Shown here one piece after another: positions 26,353 through 36,189 of a stretch of 64,000 nt of DNA. Location of the stretch: assembly GCF_021442025.1 (NCBI RefSeq), contig NZ_CP090446.1, forward strand, positions 2,046,001-2,110,000, read 5' to 3'. This DNA is from Sphingobacterium sp. SRCM116780. Lineage in GTDB: Bacteria > Bacteroidota > Bacteroidia > Sphingobacteriales > Sphingobacteriaceae. The first letter of the stretch is position 1, and each line of letters begins with the position of its first letter. The position numbers and the translations under genes were made by a program. The notes under the pieces are model-generated. The model did not search any database. It saw only the letters and a program-made list of their open reading frames with translations, and was not told where the DNA came from.

Positions 26353-26701
26353 ATTTGTATGTTATTAGATTATTTATTTCGGATGCAAACATACATCTTT
26401 TTTCTTTTATTTAGAATTGTTTTAAATAAAAATAAACAAAATATCTAAACAAAAATTAACACGACGTCCCTATTATGATGATTTTCAATTTGATCCATTA
26501 ATCAGCGTTAATCATTAGTTGGTTATTTTTTTTGAAACTGATAAGATTAAGATGCTAGTTGACTTAAATATTTTCTAAAAATAATTCATGAAACAAAACA
26601 GCCTTTTCTTACACAACTCTTCACACATACAGCATAAAAATGCAAATTGTTACCACAAGAGTTCGTAATTATTTTTACCTTTCAGAACTAATTTATAAAT
26701 C
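26353..26701. other. 349-base divergent spacer, no gene seen
   Basis: Separates the receptor from the divergent serine hydrolase gene. Apart from the inverted repeat at 26408-26428, I see no hairpin, repeat or short ORF worth calling. Confidence 0.5.
26408..26428 (-). promoter_or_regulatory. inverted repeat, candidate Fur-type operator
   Basis: TATTTAGAA-TTG-TTTTAAATA: 9-base arms agreeing at eight positions. It lies 56 bases upstream of the receptor ATG, where an operator for an iron-responsive repressor would be expected. AT-rich 19-21 base palindromes are usual for Fur sites; the specific assignment is inference. Confidence 0.4.
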
Positions 26702-27850
26702 ATGAAAAAACACCTTGTCAATTTCCTAATTTGGATATTCATTATCCATCATACTGCACTTGCACAAACGTCTGCTGTGGATCAACAGATAATAGCTATC
26801 ATGAATAAATATCAAACGATGGGGTTGTCTGTGGCTGTTGTAAAAGATAATCATCTTATTTACAACCAATCTTATGGGTGGAAAAATAAAGAATCTGCTC
26901 AACTGCTGAAGAATGACGATATTTTCAGAATTGCCTCTATTTCTAAATCATTTTCAGCAACAGCTATTATGCAATTAATAGAACAGAAAAAATGTCACTT
27001 AGACGATGATTTCAGTGATTTAATTGGGTTTAAAATCAGAAATCCAAATTTTCCTAATAAAAAAATAACCCTAAAAATGGTACTATCACATACTTCTAGT
27101 ATCAATGATAAGAACGGTTATTTTGATTTGGATGTCATCAATCCTGATAAATCGGATAAATATGCGATTTCTTATAATCATTATGAACCAGGAACACAAT
27201 ACGAATATTGCAACCTAAACTTTAACATGATCGGAGCGGTTATCGAACGATTATCAGGACAACGATTTGACCTATATATCAAAGAGCATATTCTTGATCC
27301 TCTGCAATTGTATGCAGGATATTGCGTAGATTCTTTAGACAATACTAAGTTTGTAACACTCTATGAATACGATACGGTTAACAAACAACTCTCTCCTCAA
27401 CCCTCAGCCTACAATCCAAGATCTGAAGAAATAAAGAATTACAAACTAGGTTATTCTACCCCTGCCTTTTCCCCTACTGGCGGAATGAAAATATCAGCTG
27501 TTGATTTGGCCAAATACATGATGATGCACATGAATTATGGTAAAGGATTGACCAACAAACGAATTATTAAAAAGGGTAGTTCCAAAATTATGCAGATTCC
27601 AATCACTTCTAATGAAGGATATGGTCTTGCCCTAAGAGTAAGTGACAAAATAATTCAGAATAAAACCTTAATCGGACATACAGGCTCAGCATATGGACTT
27701 TACAGTGCTATGTTCTCTGAACCAAAAGAAAAATTTGGTATAGTCGTCATTACGAATGGTTGTGCTATACCTCCGGATACATTTGATTTTAATCCTTTAT
27801 TGCAAGCATGTATGAATACGTTATATACAGAATTGATCGCTAAAAAATAG
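26702..27850 (+). CDS. serine hydrolase of the class C beta-lactamase / DD-peptidase family
   Basis: 382 residues with an N-terminal signal ending near 'TALAQTSA'. The catalytic SxxK is 'SISK' in 'FRIASISKSFSATAIMQL', the YxN element is in 'QYEYCNLNFNMIGAV', and the third motif is 'IGHTGSAYGLYS' (HTG). The fold includes AmpC beta-lactamases, DD-carboxypeptidases and esterases; nothing in the sequence singles out lactam hydrolysis. It acts in the periplasm or outside. The gene is followed by an 81-base spacer and then the MBL gene on the same strand. Confidence 0.9.
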   Translation: MKKHLVNFLIWIFIIHHTALAQTSAVDQQIIAIMNKYQTMGLSVAVVKDNHLIYNQSYGWKNKESAQLLKNDDIFRIASISKSFSATAIMQLIEQKKCHLDDDFSDLIGFKIRNPNFPNKKITLKMVLSHTSSINDKNGYFDLDVINPDKSDKYAISYNHYEPGTQYEYCNLNFNMIGAVIERLSGQRFDLYIKEHILDPLQLYAGYCVDSLDNTKFVTLYEYDTVNKQLSPQPSAYNPRSEEIKNYKLGYSTPAFSPTGGMKISAVDLAKYMMMHMNYGKGLTNKRIIKKGSSKIMQIPITSNEGYGLALRVSDKIIQNKTLIGHTGSAYGLYSAMFSEPKEKFGIVVITNGCAIPPDTFDFNPLLQACMNTLYTELIAKK

Positions 27851-27931
27851 TCCTATTATCTTATTGTTAAGAGGGTTATTTTATAAAACGAAACTAGTAT
27901 ATTCGTCATAAGAACTCAAAAGAACGATACC

Positions 27932-28768
27932 ATGGAACTATATACAATTGAGACTCAAAATTTTAAATTAGATGGAGGTGCCATGTTTGGGGTAGTTCCT
28001 AAATCAATTTGGCATAAAACAAATCCAGCCGATGCAAATAATATGTGTACATGGACGAATCGGTTATTATTAATTGAAGAAGGATCTAAATTAATTCTTA
28101 TTGATACTGGACTTGGAGATAAGCAATCTGAAAAGTTTTTTAGTCATTATTACTTACATGGTGATCATTCAATAGACAAATCTTTAGCGAAGTATGGTTT
28201 CAACAGAGAAGATATAACCGATGTGATCCTGACGCACTTACATTTTGACCATTGTGGAGGTGCAATAACACGAGTGGGAGATAAATTAAGACCTGCATTT
28301 ACCAAGGCAAACTATTGGAGTAATGCCGAACACTGGAACTGGGCAGTCAATCCGAATCCAAGAGAAAAAGCTTCTTTTTTAGAAGAAAATATAAAACCAA
28401 TCCAAGAAAGTGGACAATTAAAATTTGTAGAAAAGGAAACAAATCCATTTGGTTCCGCTATCCAAATCAGATATGCTCACGGACATACTGAATCCATGAT
28501 GCTACCACAGATTCAATACAAAGGTAAAACGATCTTATATATGGCCGATTTATTACCTTCTGTTGGTCACATCCCTCTTCCCTATGTTATGGGTTATGAT
28601 GTTCGCCCATTAACAACAATGGAGGAAAGAAAAAACTACTGGCAAGAAATTGTAGAACAAGAACATATTCTTTTCTTAGAACATGATTCCGTAAATGCAT
28701 GTTGCACCTTACAACAAACCGAAAAAGGAATTCGATTAAAAGAAAGCTTTAAACTTTCGGATATTTAA
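27932..28768 (+). CDS. MBL-fold metallo-hydrolase
   Basis: 278 residues. The dinuclear zinc motif HxHxDH is 'THLHFDHCGGA', followed by the third His in 'YAHGHTESMMLP', a bridging Asp in 'LYMADLLPS', and a late His in 'LFLEHDSVN'. The sequence class is like N-acyl-homoserine lactonases and other cytoplasmic lactone or ester hydrolases; no signal peptide is seen. Substrate unknown. A strong hairpin terminator follows the stop immediately. Confidence 0.9.
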   Translation: MELYTIETQNFKLDGGAMFGVVPKSIWHKTNPADANNMCTWTNRLLLIEEGSKLILIDTGLGDKQSEKFFSHYYLHGDHSIDKSLAKYGFNREDITDVILTHLHFDHCGGAITRVGDKLRPAFTKANYWSNAEHWNWAVNPNPREKASFLEENIKPIQESGQLKFVEKETNPFGSAIQIRYAHGHTESMMLPQIQYKGKTILYMADLLPSVGHIPLPYVMGYDVRPLTTMEERKNYWQEIVEQEHILFLEHDSVNACCTLQQTEKGIRLKESFKLSDI

Positions 28769-28809
28769 AATAAGAGAGGCTGATTTTAAAAATCAGCCTC
28801 TCTTATTTT
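28767..28809. terminator. bidirectional rho-independent terminator
   Basis: 20-base arms 28767-28786 and 28790-28809 (core AGAGAGGCTGATTT/AAATCAGCCTCTCT), overlapping the MBL stop codon; flanked by A and T tracts and shared with the convergent barrel gene. Confidence 0.92.
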
Positions 28810-28843
28810 GCATGGATAAAGGGAATATCAGAAGATTTTGTTC

Positions 28844-29734
28844 TTAGAATTTAAAGCCTAATACCCAATAATTTTCGAAGAACCAAATCGACTGACTCGC
28901 TTTATCTATATTATTTCTACCAGTAGTCCGAATATTACTCAAATCTGTCCATCCTGTTTTAAAGCTTGTTTGCAGATACATCCATTTTAAGAAATGGTAT
29001 TGCAATCCTACTTTTGCAGCTGCACCATAACCTGCAATATTCCAAAAATTATTCTCTCCTACACCAAATAAGCGCACATCTGTTCGCGGAACCAATAAAC
29101 CTAGTTCAGCACCTGTTTCCATCGACAAATATGATTTTCCTGTTCTCGAAACCCAGATATCATCATGTCTTTCTAACGCAACAGAGGCAAAATTGTATCC
29201 GTCAGTATGTTCAAATTTCAATACTGAGTCTACTAAAGTAACCTCTTCACCATTATAAGTACCAGCCATACCACCAGTTGGAATACCTGGTTCAGATATT
29301 TCCGGACTAATATGTCCTTTAATTCTTACGGTCTGCGGAATATCAACCACATATTTCATATGGTCCCAACCTAATGAAATCGAATAATTGTCTTTAATAA
29401 AATATCCAAAATGAAAATTAAACTGCGGAATCGAAATCGTTGCTGGATTAATATAGGTCATGGAAAGCTTTGTCGGTCTATCCGCAGCTTTCACATCCAA
29501 TAATGTGAAGTCATACCCCGTTCCTTTGAAACGGATATCACTTTTAGCATAAGAAGAGAAATTATAGCCCCAATGAAAATAAAACTTACCCTCATTACTT
29601 TGGGTACGTGAATACTTAGGATTAAAAATACTCTTAGCAATTGGCTTTGAAGAAGTTTCAGCAATATTATCTTGAGCGAATAAAGATGAAGCAGACACTG
29701 TTAGCACACTTAAGGCTAATAAAAATTTATTCAT
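28844..29734 (-). CDS. outer-membrane beta-barrel protein of unknown function
   Basis: 296 residues from the ATG at 29734 (two further in-frame ATGs lie just upstream, at 29740 and 29746). A signal peptide ends in 'SLFAQ'. The mature protein is rich in alternating aromatic strands, for example 'KFYFHWGYNFSSYAKSDIRF', 'FNFHFGYFIKDNYSISLGWD', 'FLKWMYLQTSFKTGWTD', and ends '...NYWVLGFKF' with a terminal Phe. That pattern supports a roughly 10-12 strand barrel. I do not recognise a specific family. It follows the aconitase genes on the same strand after 66 bases, with no functional link apparent. Confidence 0.75.
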   Translation of the reverse strand: MNKFLLALSVLTVSASSLFAQDNIAETSSKPIAKSIFNPKYSRTQSNEGKFYFHWGYNFSSYAKSDIRFKGTGYDFTLLDVKAADRPTKLSMTYINPATISIPQFNFHFGYFIKDNYSISLGWDHMKYVVDIPQTVRIKGHISPEISEPGIPTGGMAGTYNGEEVTLVDSVLKFEHTDGYNFASVALERHDDIWVSRTGKSYLSMETGAELGLLVPRTDVRLFGVGENNFWNIAGYGAAAKVGLQYHFLKWMYLQTSFKTGWTDLSNIRTTGRNNIDKASQSIWFFENYWVLGFKF

Positions 29735-29800
29735 ATTCATGTACATAAAAAACCCAGCACAAAAGTACCGGGTTATAAATTGATAAGCAAATAATTAAAG

Positions 29801-32068
29801 TTATTTTACTTGATTTTTGCGAATAATATTCAAAGCACCGCCTTCTTTAAACCACTCAATCTGTTGAGCATTGTAAGTATGGTTTGCTAAGATTTGATCT
29901 TCAGTTCCATCAGCATGATGAAATACCAAAGTTAATGGTTTTCCTGGAGCGAATGTTGTTAAACCTAAGATATCGATTGTATCGTTTTCTTGTATTTTAT
30001 CGTAGTCTTCTTTATTAGCAAAAGTCAAACCTAACATCCCTTGTTTCTTCAAGTTCGTCTCGTGAATACGAGCAAAAGATTTAACCAATACAGCACGTAC
30101 ACCTAAGTGACGAGGTTCCATAGCAGCATGTTCACGTGAAGATCCCTCACCGTAGTTTTCATCACCAACTACGATAGATCCAACACCAGCAGCTTTATAA
30201 GCACGTTGCGTAGCAGGAACTGGCCCGTATTGACCTGTTAATTGATTTTTAACTGAATCTGTTTTTTCGTTGAAATAGTTAACTGCACCAATCAACATAT
30301 TGTTGGAAATGTTATCTAAGTGACCACGATATTTCAACCAAGGACCAGCCATAGAAATATGGTCAGTAGTACATTTACCTTTCGCTTTGATCAATAATTT
30401 CAAACCCTTCAAGTCCGTACCTTCCCAAGCAGCAAACGGGGCTAACAATTGAAGACGATCAGAATTAGGATCAACATCAATTACTACAGATGAACCATCT
30501 GCAGCAGGAGCTTGGTAACCTGCATCTTCTACGTCAAATCCTTTTGTTGGTAACTCATCACCTGTAGGAGGATCCAATCGAACTTGTTCACCGTTTGCAT
30601 TTGTTAATGTATCTGTTAATGGGTTGAAACCTAAATCACCAGAGATTGCAATAGCAGCAACCAATTCTGGAGAAGCTACGAAAGCAAAAGTATTTGGGTT
30701 ACCATCAGCACGTTTTGCAAAGTTACGGTTGAACGAATGAACAATTGTATTTTTTTCTTGTTTATCAGCACCCACACGATCCCACATACCAATACATGGA
30801 CCACAAGCATTTGTAAAGATAGTTGCGTTCAGATCTTCGAAAGTTTTCAATAAACCATCGCGATCTGCAGTATAACGAACCTGCTCAGAACCTGGATTGA
30901 TACCAAATTCAGCTTTTGTTACTAATCCTTTATCAATAGCTTGTTTAGCAATTGAAGCTGCGCGTGACAAATCTTCATAAGAAGAGTTGGTACATGAACC
31001 GATCAGTCCCCACTCGACTTTTGTTGGCCAACCATTTTTAGCAGCCTCTTCACGCATACGTGAAACAGGTGTATATAAATCCGGAGTGAAAGGGCCATTC
31101 AAAGAAGGCTCCAACTCAGATAAATTAATTTCAATCACTTGATCAAAATATAATTCAGGGTTTGCATACACCTCAGCATCAGCAGTTAAGTGTTCTTTAA
31201 TTGCATTTGCCGCATCAGCAACATCGGCACGATCAGTAGCACGTAAATAACGTTCCATGGATTCGTCATATCCAAAAGTTGATGTAGTAGCACCAATTTC
31301 AGCACCCATGTTACAGATTGTACCTTTACCAGTACAAGACATAGAAGTGGCACCTTCACCGAAATATTCTACGATAGCACCAGTACCACCTTTTACAGTT
31401 AAGATACCTGCAACTTTCAAGATAACATCTTTAGGAGCAGTCCAACCACTTAATTTTCCGGTCAATTTAATACCGATCAATTTAGGGAATTTTAGCTCCC
31501 AAGGTAAACCAGCCATCACATCACATGCATCAGCACCTCCAACACCTATAGCTAACATACCTAAACCACCAGCATTTACAGTATGAGAGTCAGTGCCGAT
31601 CATCATACCTCCAGGGAAAGCATAATTTTCCAATACAACTTGGTGAATAATACCTGCTCCTGGTTTCCAGAAACCGATACCATATTTATTTGCAACAGAA
31701 CCTAAGAAATTAAAAACTTCTTTTGATTCCGTATTTGCTCTTTGTAAATCGACTTCAGCACCTGCTTTTGCTTGAATCAAGTGATCACAATGTACTGTAG
31801 AAGGAACAGCCGCTTGTGCACGACCTGCTTGCATAAACTGCAATAATGCCATTTGAGCAGTTGCATCCTGCATCGCTACACGGTCTGGAGCGAAGTCTAC
31901 ATAAGATACTCCTCTATCGTATGTTTCAGTTGCATTACCATCCCATAAGTGAGTATATAAAATTTTCTCAGATAGGGTCAAAGGTTTATTCACCAATTTA
32001 CGAGCAGCGTTCACACGTTCCTCATAACGGCTATATACCTTTTTAATCATTTCTATATCAAAAGCCAT
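29801..32068 (-). CDS. aconitate hydratase, mitochondrial type
   Basis: 755 residues. The [4Fe-4S] cysteines are in '[18 protein letters not shown]' and '[13 protein letters not shown]'. The mobile C-terminal domain carries '[17 protein letters not shown]', with the catalytic Ser/Arg region in 'GSSREHA'. '[13 protein letters not shown]' and '[15 protein letters not shown]' are also present. The overall pattern is that of mitochondrial aconitase rather than bacterial AcnA/IRP1. It interconverts citrate and isocitrate in the TCA cycle. It lies 63 bases downstream of acnB on the same strand with no obvious terminator between, so the two are probably cotranscribed. Confidence 0.95.
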   Translation of the reverse strand: MAFDIEMIKKVYSRYEERVNAARKLVNKPLTLSEKILYTHLWDGNATETYDRGVSYVDFAPDRVAMQDATAQMALLQFMQAGRAQAAVPSTVHCDHLIQAKAGAEVDLQRANTESKEVFNFLGSVANKYGIGFWKPGAGIIHQVVLENYAFPGGMMIGTDSHTVNAGGLGMLAIGVGGADACDVMAGLPWELKFPKLIGIKLTGKLSGWTAPKDVILKVAGILTVKGGTGAIVEYFGEGATSMSCTGKGTICNMGAEIGATTSTFGYDESMERYLRATDRADVADAANAIKEHLTADAEVYANPELYFDQVIEINLSELEPSLNGPFTPDLYTPVSRMREEAAKNGWPTKVEWGLIGSCTNSSYEDLSRAASIAKQAIDKGLVTKAEFGINPGSEQVRYTADRDGLLKTFEDLNATIFTNACGPCIGMWDRVGADKQEKNTIVHSFNRNFAKRADGNPNTFAFVASPELVAAIAISGDLGFNPLTDTLTNANGEQVRLDPPTGDELPTKGFDVEDAGYQAPAADGSSVVIDVDPNSDRLQLLAPFAAWEGTDLKGLKLLIKAKGKCTTDHISMAGPWLKYRGHLDNISNNMLIGAVNYFNEKTDSVKNQLTGQYGPVPATQRAYKAAGVGSIVVGDENYGEGSSREHAAMEPRHLGVRAVLVKSFARIHETNLKKQGMLGLTFANKEDYDKIQENDTIDILGLTTFAPGKPLTLVFHHADGTEDQILANHTYNAQQIEWFKEGGALNIIRKNQVK

Positions 32069-32131
32069 ATATTTCTAATTTATGATATTTATCTAGTTAA
32101 TTACTAAAACGTCAATATTAAATATTAGTTT

Positions 32132-34894
32132 TTACTTTGTCGAAATAGGCGCAAATTTAGTTAAGTTGATACCATCAACAGCAGCTTTGTACTCTTCCAT
32201 GTTTGGAATTCTACCTAAGATGGCAGAAAGCACAACAACTGGAGTAGATGCCAATAAAGATTCACCTTTTTTACCATCTCTGTCTTCAACCACACGACCT
32301 TGGAAAAGACGTGTAGAAGTCGCCATTACAGTATCACCTTTTGCAGCCTTTTCTTGATTACCCATACAAAGGTTACAACCAGGACGCTCTAAATACATGA
32401 TGTTTTCGTATTCCGTACGAGCTGTACTTTTTGGTAAAATATCACTAAATTCGAAACCAGAATATTTCTGTAAGTATTCCCAATCTCCTTCTGCTTTCAA
32501 CTCATCAATGATGTTGTAAGTTGGAGCAGCGACAACTAAAGGTGCATTAAATTTAACTTCACCTAGTTGTTTCTCTACGTTCTTAAGCATTTGAGAAACG
32601 ATTTTTAAATCATCTTTGTGCACCATACAAGAACCTACGAAACCTAGATCTACTTTTTTATCACCACCGTAGTAAGACAACTCTCTAATGGCATCATGCG
32701 TATAACGCTTAGAAACATCAACGTTGTTCACATCAGGGTCTGCAATCATTGGTTCATCAATAATATCAAGATCAATAACCACCTCAGCATAATATTTAGC
32801 ATTTGCATCTGGAGTTAAAGCTGGTTTTACACCCGTTTTAATTTCTTCGATACGTTTATTAGCTTTATCAATTAGACCCTGTAATACTTGATTTTTGTTT
32901 TCCATACCCTTATCAATCATGATTTGGATACGGTTCTTAGCGATTTCCAATGATTGAATTAACGTATCGTCTTGAGAAATACAGATAGAAGCTTTTGCTT
33001 TCATCTCTGCAGTCCAATCCGTAAATGTAAATGCCTGATCGGCAAGAAGCGTACCGATATGCACCTCGATAATTCTACCTTGGAATACATTCTCTCCACC
33101 AAATTGTTGTAACATTTGGGATTGTGTAGCATGAACCACATCACGGAAATCCATGAATGGCTTCATGTTACCTTTAAATGTTACTTTTACAGATTCTGGA
33201 ATTGGCATAGACGCTTCACCAGTCGCTAATGCTAACGCAACAGTTCCTGAGTCAGCTCCAAAAGCAACACCTTTTGACATACGTGTATGTGAGTCACCAC
33301 CAATAATGATCGCCCAATCATCAATAGTAATATCATTTAATACTTTGTGAATAACGTCTGTCATAGCGTGGTATTCCCCTTTAGGATCACGAGCTGTGAT
33401 TAACCCGAAGTCATTCATGAACTTCATCAATTTAGGGATATTAGCTTGCGCTTTCTTGTCCCATACAGATGCTGTGTGACATCCGGATTGGTATGCACCA
33501 TCTACTGTTGGAGAAATGACTTTTGCAGCCATTGCCTCTAACTCTTGAGAGGTCATTAAACCTGTAGTATCTTGAGAACCTACGATGTTCACTTTAACAC
33601 GAACGTCAGAACCAGCGTGTAACACTTTTCCTGGAGTTTTACCTACCGCGTTATTATTGAATATTTTCTCAACAGCTGTTAGACCCTGATTTTCAACTGA
33701 AATTTCTTTAGAAGGAGCAAATACAGTTGGCATTTCAATACCTAAAACTTCAGCAGCAAATGTTTGGATTTTCTTACCAAATACAATTGCATACGAGCCT
33801 CCAGCTTTTATAAACTCTCTTTTCTGAGGAGTAAGTGCTTTAGAGATGTCGATTAACTCTTGATCTCCATGATATAATTTTTCAGTCTTTGTATTGATGG
33901 TAAGAACAGTACCTGTAGCAACAGAGTAAACTTGTTCTAAAACCGGTTCATTATTTTCATTACGAATAACATCACCGTTTGCATCAACTTTTTTCTTCCA
34001 GTTTTGAAGATCGATTCCAATACCACCCGTAACATCTACTGTAGTAAGGAAAATTGGCGAAATACCGTTCGTACCACCCACGATTGGAGCAATATTGACA
34101 AATGGAATATAAGGACTCGCTTGTTTACCTGTCCATAACGCTACATTGTTTACGCCAGACATTCTAGAAGAACCTACTCCCATTGTACCTTTTTCAGCAA
34201 TCAACATCACACTAGCATCTGGGTGTTGTGCCTGTAAAGCTTTAATTTCTTGCTGCACTTCTGGAGTGATCATACATTTACCATGAAGCTCACGATCCGA
34301 ACGAGAGTGTGCCTGGTTACCAGGAGATAATAAATCCGTAGAAATATCACCTTCACCTGCGATAAAAGTAACCACTTTTATTTCTTCTGCTAATTCTGGT
34401 AGTTTAGTAAAAAATTCAGCTTGAGCATAACTTTCAAGAATCTCTTTTGCAATTGCATTACCACTAGTAAAAGCATTTTTTAAACGCGTTGTGTCTGCTT
34501 CATAAAGGAAAACTTGTGTTTTAAGAACTTCTGCAGCTTGCTTAGCAATAACCACATCATGACCTAACGCGAGATCTAAGAGCACCTCGATAGAAGGACC
34601 ACCTTTCATATGAGATAATAACTCAAATGCGTAAGTTGGAGTAATTTCTGCAACTACCTCTTTTCTTAGAATAATTTCTTTTAAAAACGTTGCTTTTACA
34701 CCCGCTGCACTAGTCGTACCAGATAAGGTATTGTAAATAAACAACTTCAGAGAATCTGCTCTGTTTTCGTTATTTAGATCTTTAATTTGAGCAATAACCT
34801 CACTTAATAATTCTGCTCCATCAATTGGTTTAGGATTTAATCCTTGATCTTTTCGTTCTACAACCTCTTGTAAGTAATCGTTGTAAATACTCAT
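32132..34894 (-). CDS. acnB: bifunctional aconitate hydratase 2 / 2-methylisocitrate dehydratase
   Basis: 920 residues with the AcnB domain order: N-terminal HEAT-like helical domain (about 1-160), the swivel domain that in AcnA is C-terminal (about 165-390), then the catalytic domains. Cluster-binding cysteines are in 'YQSGCHTASVWDKK' and 'ERPGCNLCMGNQEKA'; 'IIGGDSHTRMSKGVAFGAD' is the substrate/cluster motif. It catalyses citrate/isocitrate isomerisation and, in related proteins, 2-methylisocitrate dehydration in propionate breakdown. Having it directly next to a second, unrelated type of aconitase implies either redundancy or different conditions of use. Confidence 0.96.
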   Translation of the reverse strand: MSIYNDYLQEVVERKDQGLNPKPIDGAELLSEVIAQIKDLNNENRADSLKLFIYNTLSGTTSAAGVKATFLKEIILRKEVVAEITPTYAFELLSHMKGGPSIEVLLDLALGHDVVIAKQAAEVLKTQVFLYEADTTRLKNAFTSGNAIAKEILESYAQAEFFTKLPELAEEIKVVTFIAGEGDISTDLLSPGNQAHSRSDRELHGKCMITPEVQQEIKALQAQHPDASVMLIAEKGTMGVGSSRMSGVNNVALWTGKQASPYIPFVNIAPIVGGTNGISPIFLTTVDVTGGIGIDLQNWKKKVDANGDVIRNENNEPVLEQVYSVATGTVLTINTKTEKLYHGDQELIDISKALTPQKREFIKAGGSYAIVFGKKIQTFAAEVLGIEMPTVFAPSKEISVENQGLTAVEKIFNNNAVGKTPGKVLHAGSDVRVKVNIVGSQDTTGLMTSQELEAMAAKVISPTVDGAYQSGCHTASVWDKKAQANIPKLMKFMNDFGLITARDPKGEYHAMTDVIHKVLNDITIDDWAIIIGGDSHTRMSKGVAFGADSGTVALALATGEASMPIPESVKVTFKGNMKPFMDFRDVVHATQSQMLQQFGGENVFQGRIIEVHIGTLLADQAFTFTDWTAEMKAKASICISQDDTLIQSLEIAKNRIQIMIDKGMENKNQVLQGLIDKANKRIEEIKTGVKPALTPDANAKYYAEVVIDLDIIDEPMIADPDVNNVDVSKRYTHDAIRELSYYGGDKKVDLGFVGSCMVHKDDLKIVSQMLKNVEKQLGEVKFNAPLVVAAPTYNIIDELKAEGDWEYLQKYSGFEFSDILPKSTARTEYENIMYLERPGCNLCMGNQEKAAKGDTVMATSTRLFQGRVVEDRDGKKGESLLASTPVVVLSAILGRIPNMEEYKAAVDGINLTKFAPISTK

Positions 34895-35339
34895 AGTTTA
34901 TCAGTCTTTTATATGTTAAAGGTAGCTCAAAAAATACACATTGCTATTTTTTAATACGACCACAAGTTTAATAAATTAAGCCAAAAAAATAACATTTCAT
35001 GCGTAACACGATGACACGTAAATTTAGCTTCACACTTCCTTGATTTTAATGATCAATTTTCAATAAAATGTTAGTACAAAAATACTAAAAATCAATGGTT
35101 AATAACCATCCTTGAGATTTATTCCCTCAATTTGGAAATATTCTAAACAAGAATTATTTTCCATTGACAAAAGAAAATAAACCTCTAAAAAACAATCATT
35201 TGTACCTCACCATTTTAAAAATACACCTTGACAAGATTTGAAAATTTTGACCCTTATATTAAATATTATGTCAGCAAAGCGTATAAAAAAGGGGAAAATC
35301 ATGTCTGATTTTCCCCTTTTAATATTATTTTTATTTTGA
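34895..35339. other. 445-base spacer upstream of acnB, no gene seen
   Basis: AT-rich sequence holding the acnB promoter region and the rpe terminator. I see no ORF with codon-like structure and no repeat. Confidence 0.5.
35287..35320 (-). terminator. rho-independent terminator of rpe
   Basis: 15-base arms 35287-35301 and 35306-35320 (AAAAGGGGAAAATCA/TGATTTTCCCCTTTT) with a TGTC loop; the A-run on the left gives the minus-strand U-tract. Confidence 0.9.
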
Positions 35340-36020
35340 TTAAATACTTTTCAGCTGACTATCAACAGCTTTGAGATCAGCAATAGCTTGCGTTGGATCA
35401 GATGCCGCAAATACCGAATTACCTGCAACCAATACATCAGCACCCGCTTGCAAAAGAGCTCCTGCATTACTGACTCCTACTCCCCCGTCAATTTCAATCA
35501 ATAATCCATCATTTACTCCCGCTGCCATCGCGCGCAACTGTTTTACTTTATTATAGGTGTTCTGGATAAATTTCTGTCCCCCAAAACCAGGGTTAACAGA
35601 CATTATACAAACCAAGTCCAAATCTGCAATTACATCTGCCAATAAAGAAACGGATGTATGTGGATTTAATGCCACTCCTGCTTTACAGCCCAATTCTTTT
35701 ATCGCAGCTAATGTCCTGTGCAAATGTGTACAAGCTTCATAATGTACCGTAATGATTTCAGCGCCAGAATCCTTACAAACTTGTAGATAACGATCTGGAT
35801 CAACAATCATTAGATGTACGTCTAATGGTTTTGTAGCGTGCTTAGCAATAGCCTGCATCACAGGAAAACCAAAAGAAATATTGGGTACAAATACACCATC
35901 CATGATATCGATATGAAACCAATCGGCTTCACTTTTGTTTACCATTACAATATCATCATACAATTTGGCGAAATCCGCAGCCAAAACTGAAGGTGCAATA
36001 AGATGCTTTTTACTTGACAT
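35340..36020 (-). CDS. rpe: ribulose-phosphate 3-epimerase
   Basis: 226 residues, TIM barrel. 'IAPSVLAADFAKLYDDI' at the N-terminus, 'DWFHIDIMDGVFVPNISFG' (metal-binding His and Asp), 'DVHLMIVDPD', 'MSVNPGFGGQKFI' and 'EIDGGVG' carry the expected metal and phosphate ligands. It interconverts ribulose 5-phosphate and xylulose 5-phosphate in the pentose phosphate pathway. It is a single gene between two regions with opposite orientation, closed by a strong terminator. Confidence 0.96.
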   Translation of the reverse strand: MSSKKHLIAPSVLAADFAKLYDDIVMVNKSEADWFHIDIMDGVFVPNISFGFPVMQAIAKHATKPLDVHLMIVDPDRYLQVCKDSGAEIITVHYEACTHLHRTLAAIKELGCKAGVALNPHTSVSLLADVIADLDLVCIMSVNPGFGGQKFIQNTYNKVKQLRAMAAGVNDGLLIEIDGGVGVSNAGALLQAGADVLVAGNSVFAASDPTQAIADLKAVDSQLKSI

Positions 36021-36143
36021 GAGTCTTTGATTTGTTTTTACAAAGATAATTAAGTCTAGCGGATGGTTCGAATTTAAATCAAAAAAATTAAATATCCTGC
36101 TGATTACAATATATAATAGCCTTTATAATAGATCATTTTTAAG

Positions 36144-36151
36144 TACATTTG
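36144..36151 (+). promoter_or_regulatory. -7 box TACATTTG before the 7TM-HD gene
   Basis: Matches TAnnTTTG, with TTTA (36122-36125) 18 bases upstream as a weak -33 element. It is 38 bases before the GTG start. Confidence 0.4.
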
Positions 36152-36189
36152 TTTGAGTAATTCTTTTTATCCAATAGCAATTCATTTCT

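Noticed and set aside
35268..35339. Short frame starting ATGTCAGCAAAGCG before the rpe terminator
   Set aside because: It runs across the terminator hairpin and ends after about 23 codons; no sign of coding.
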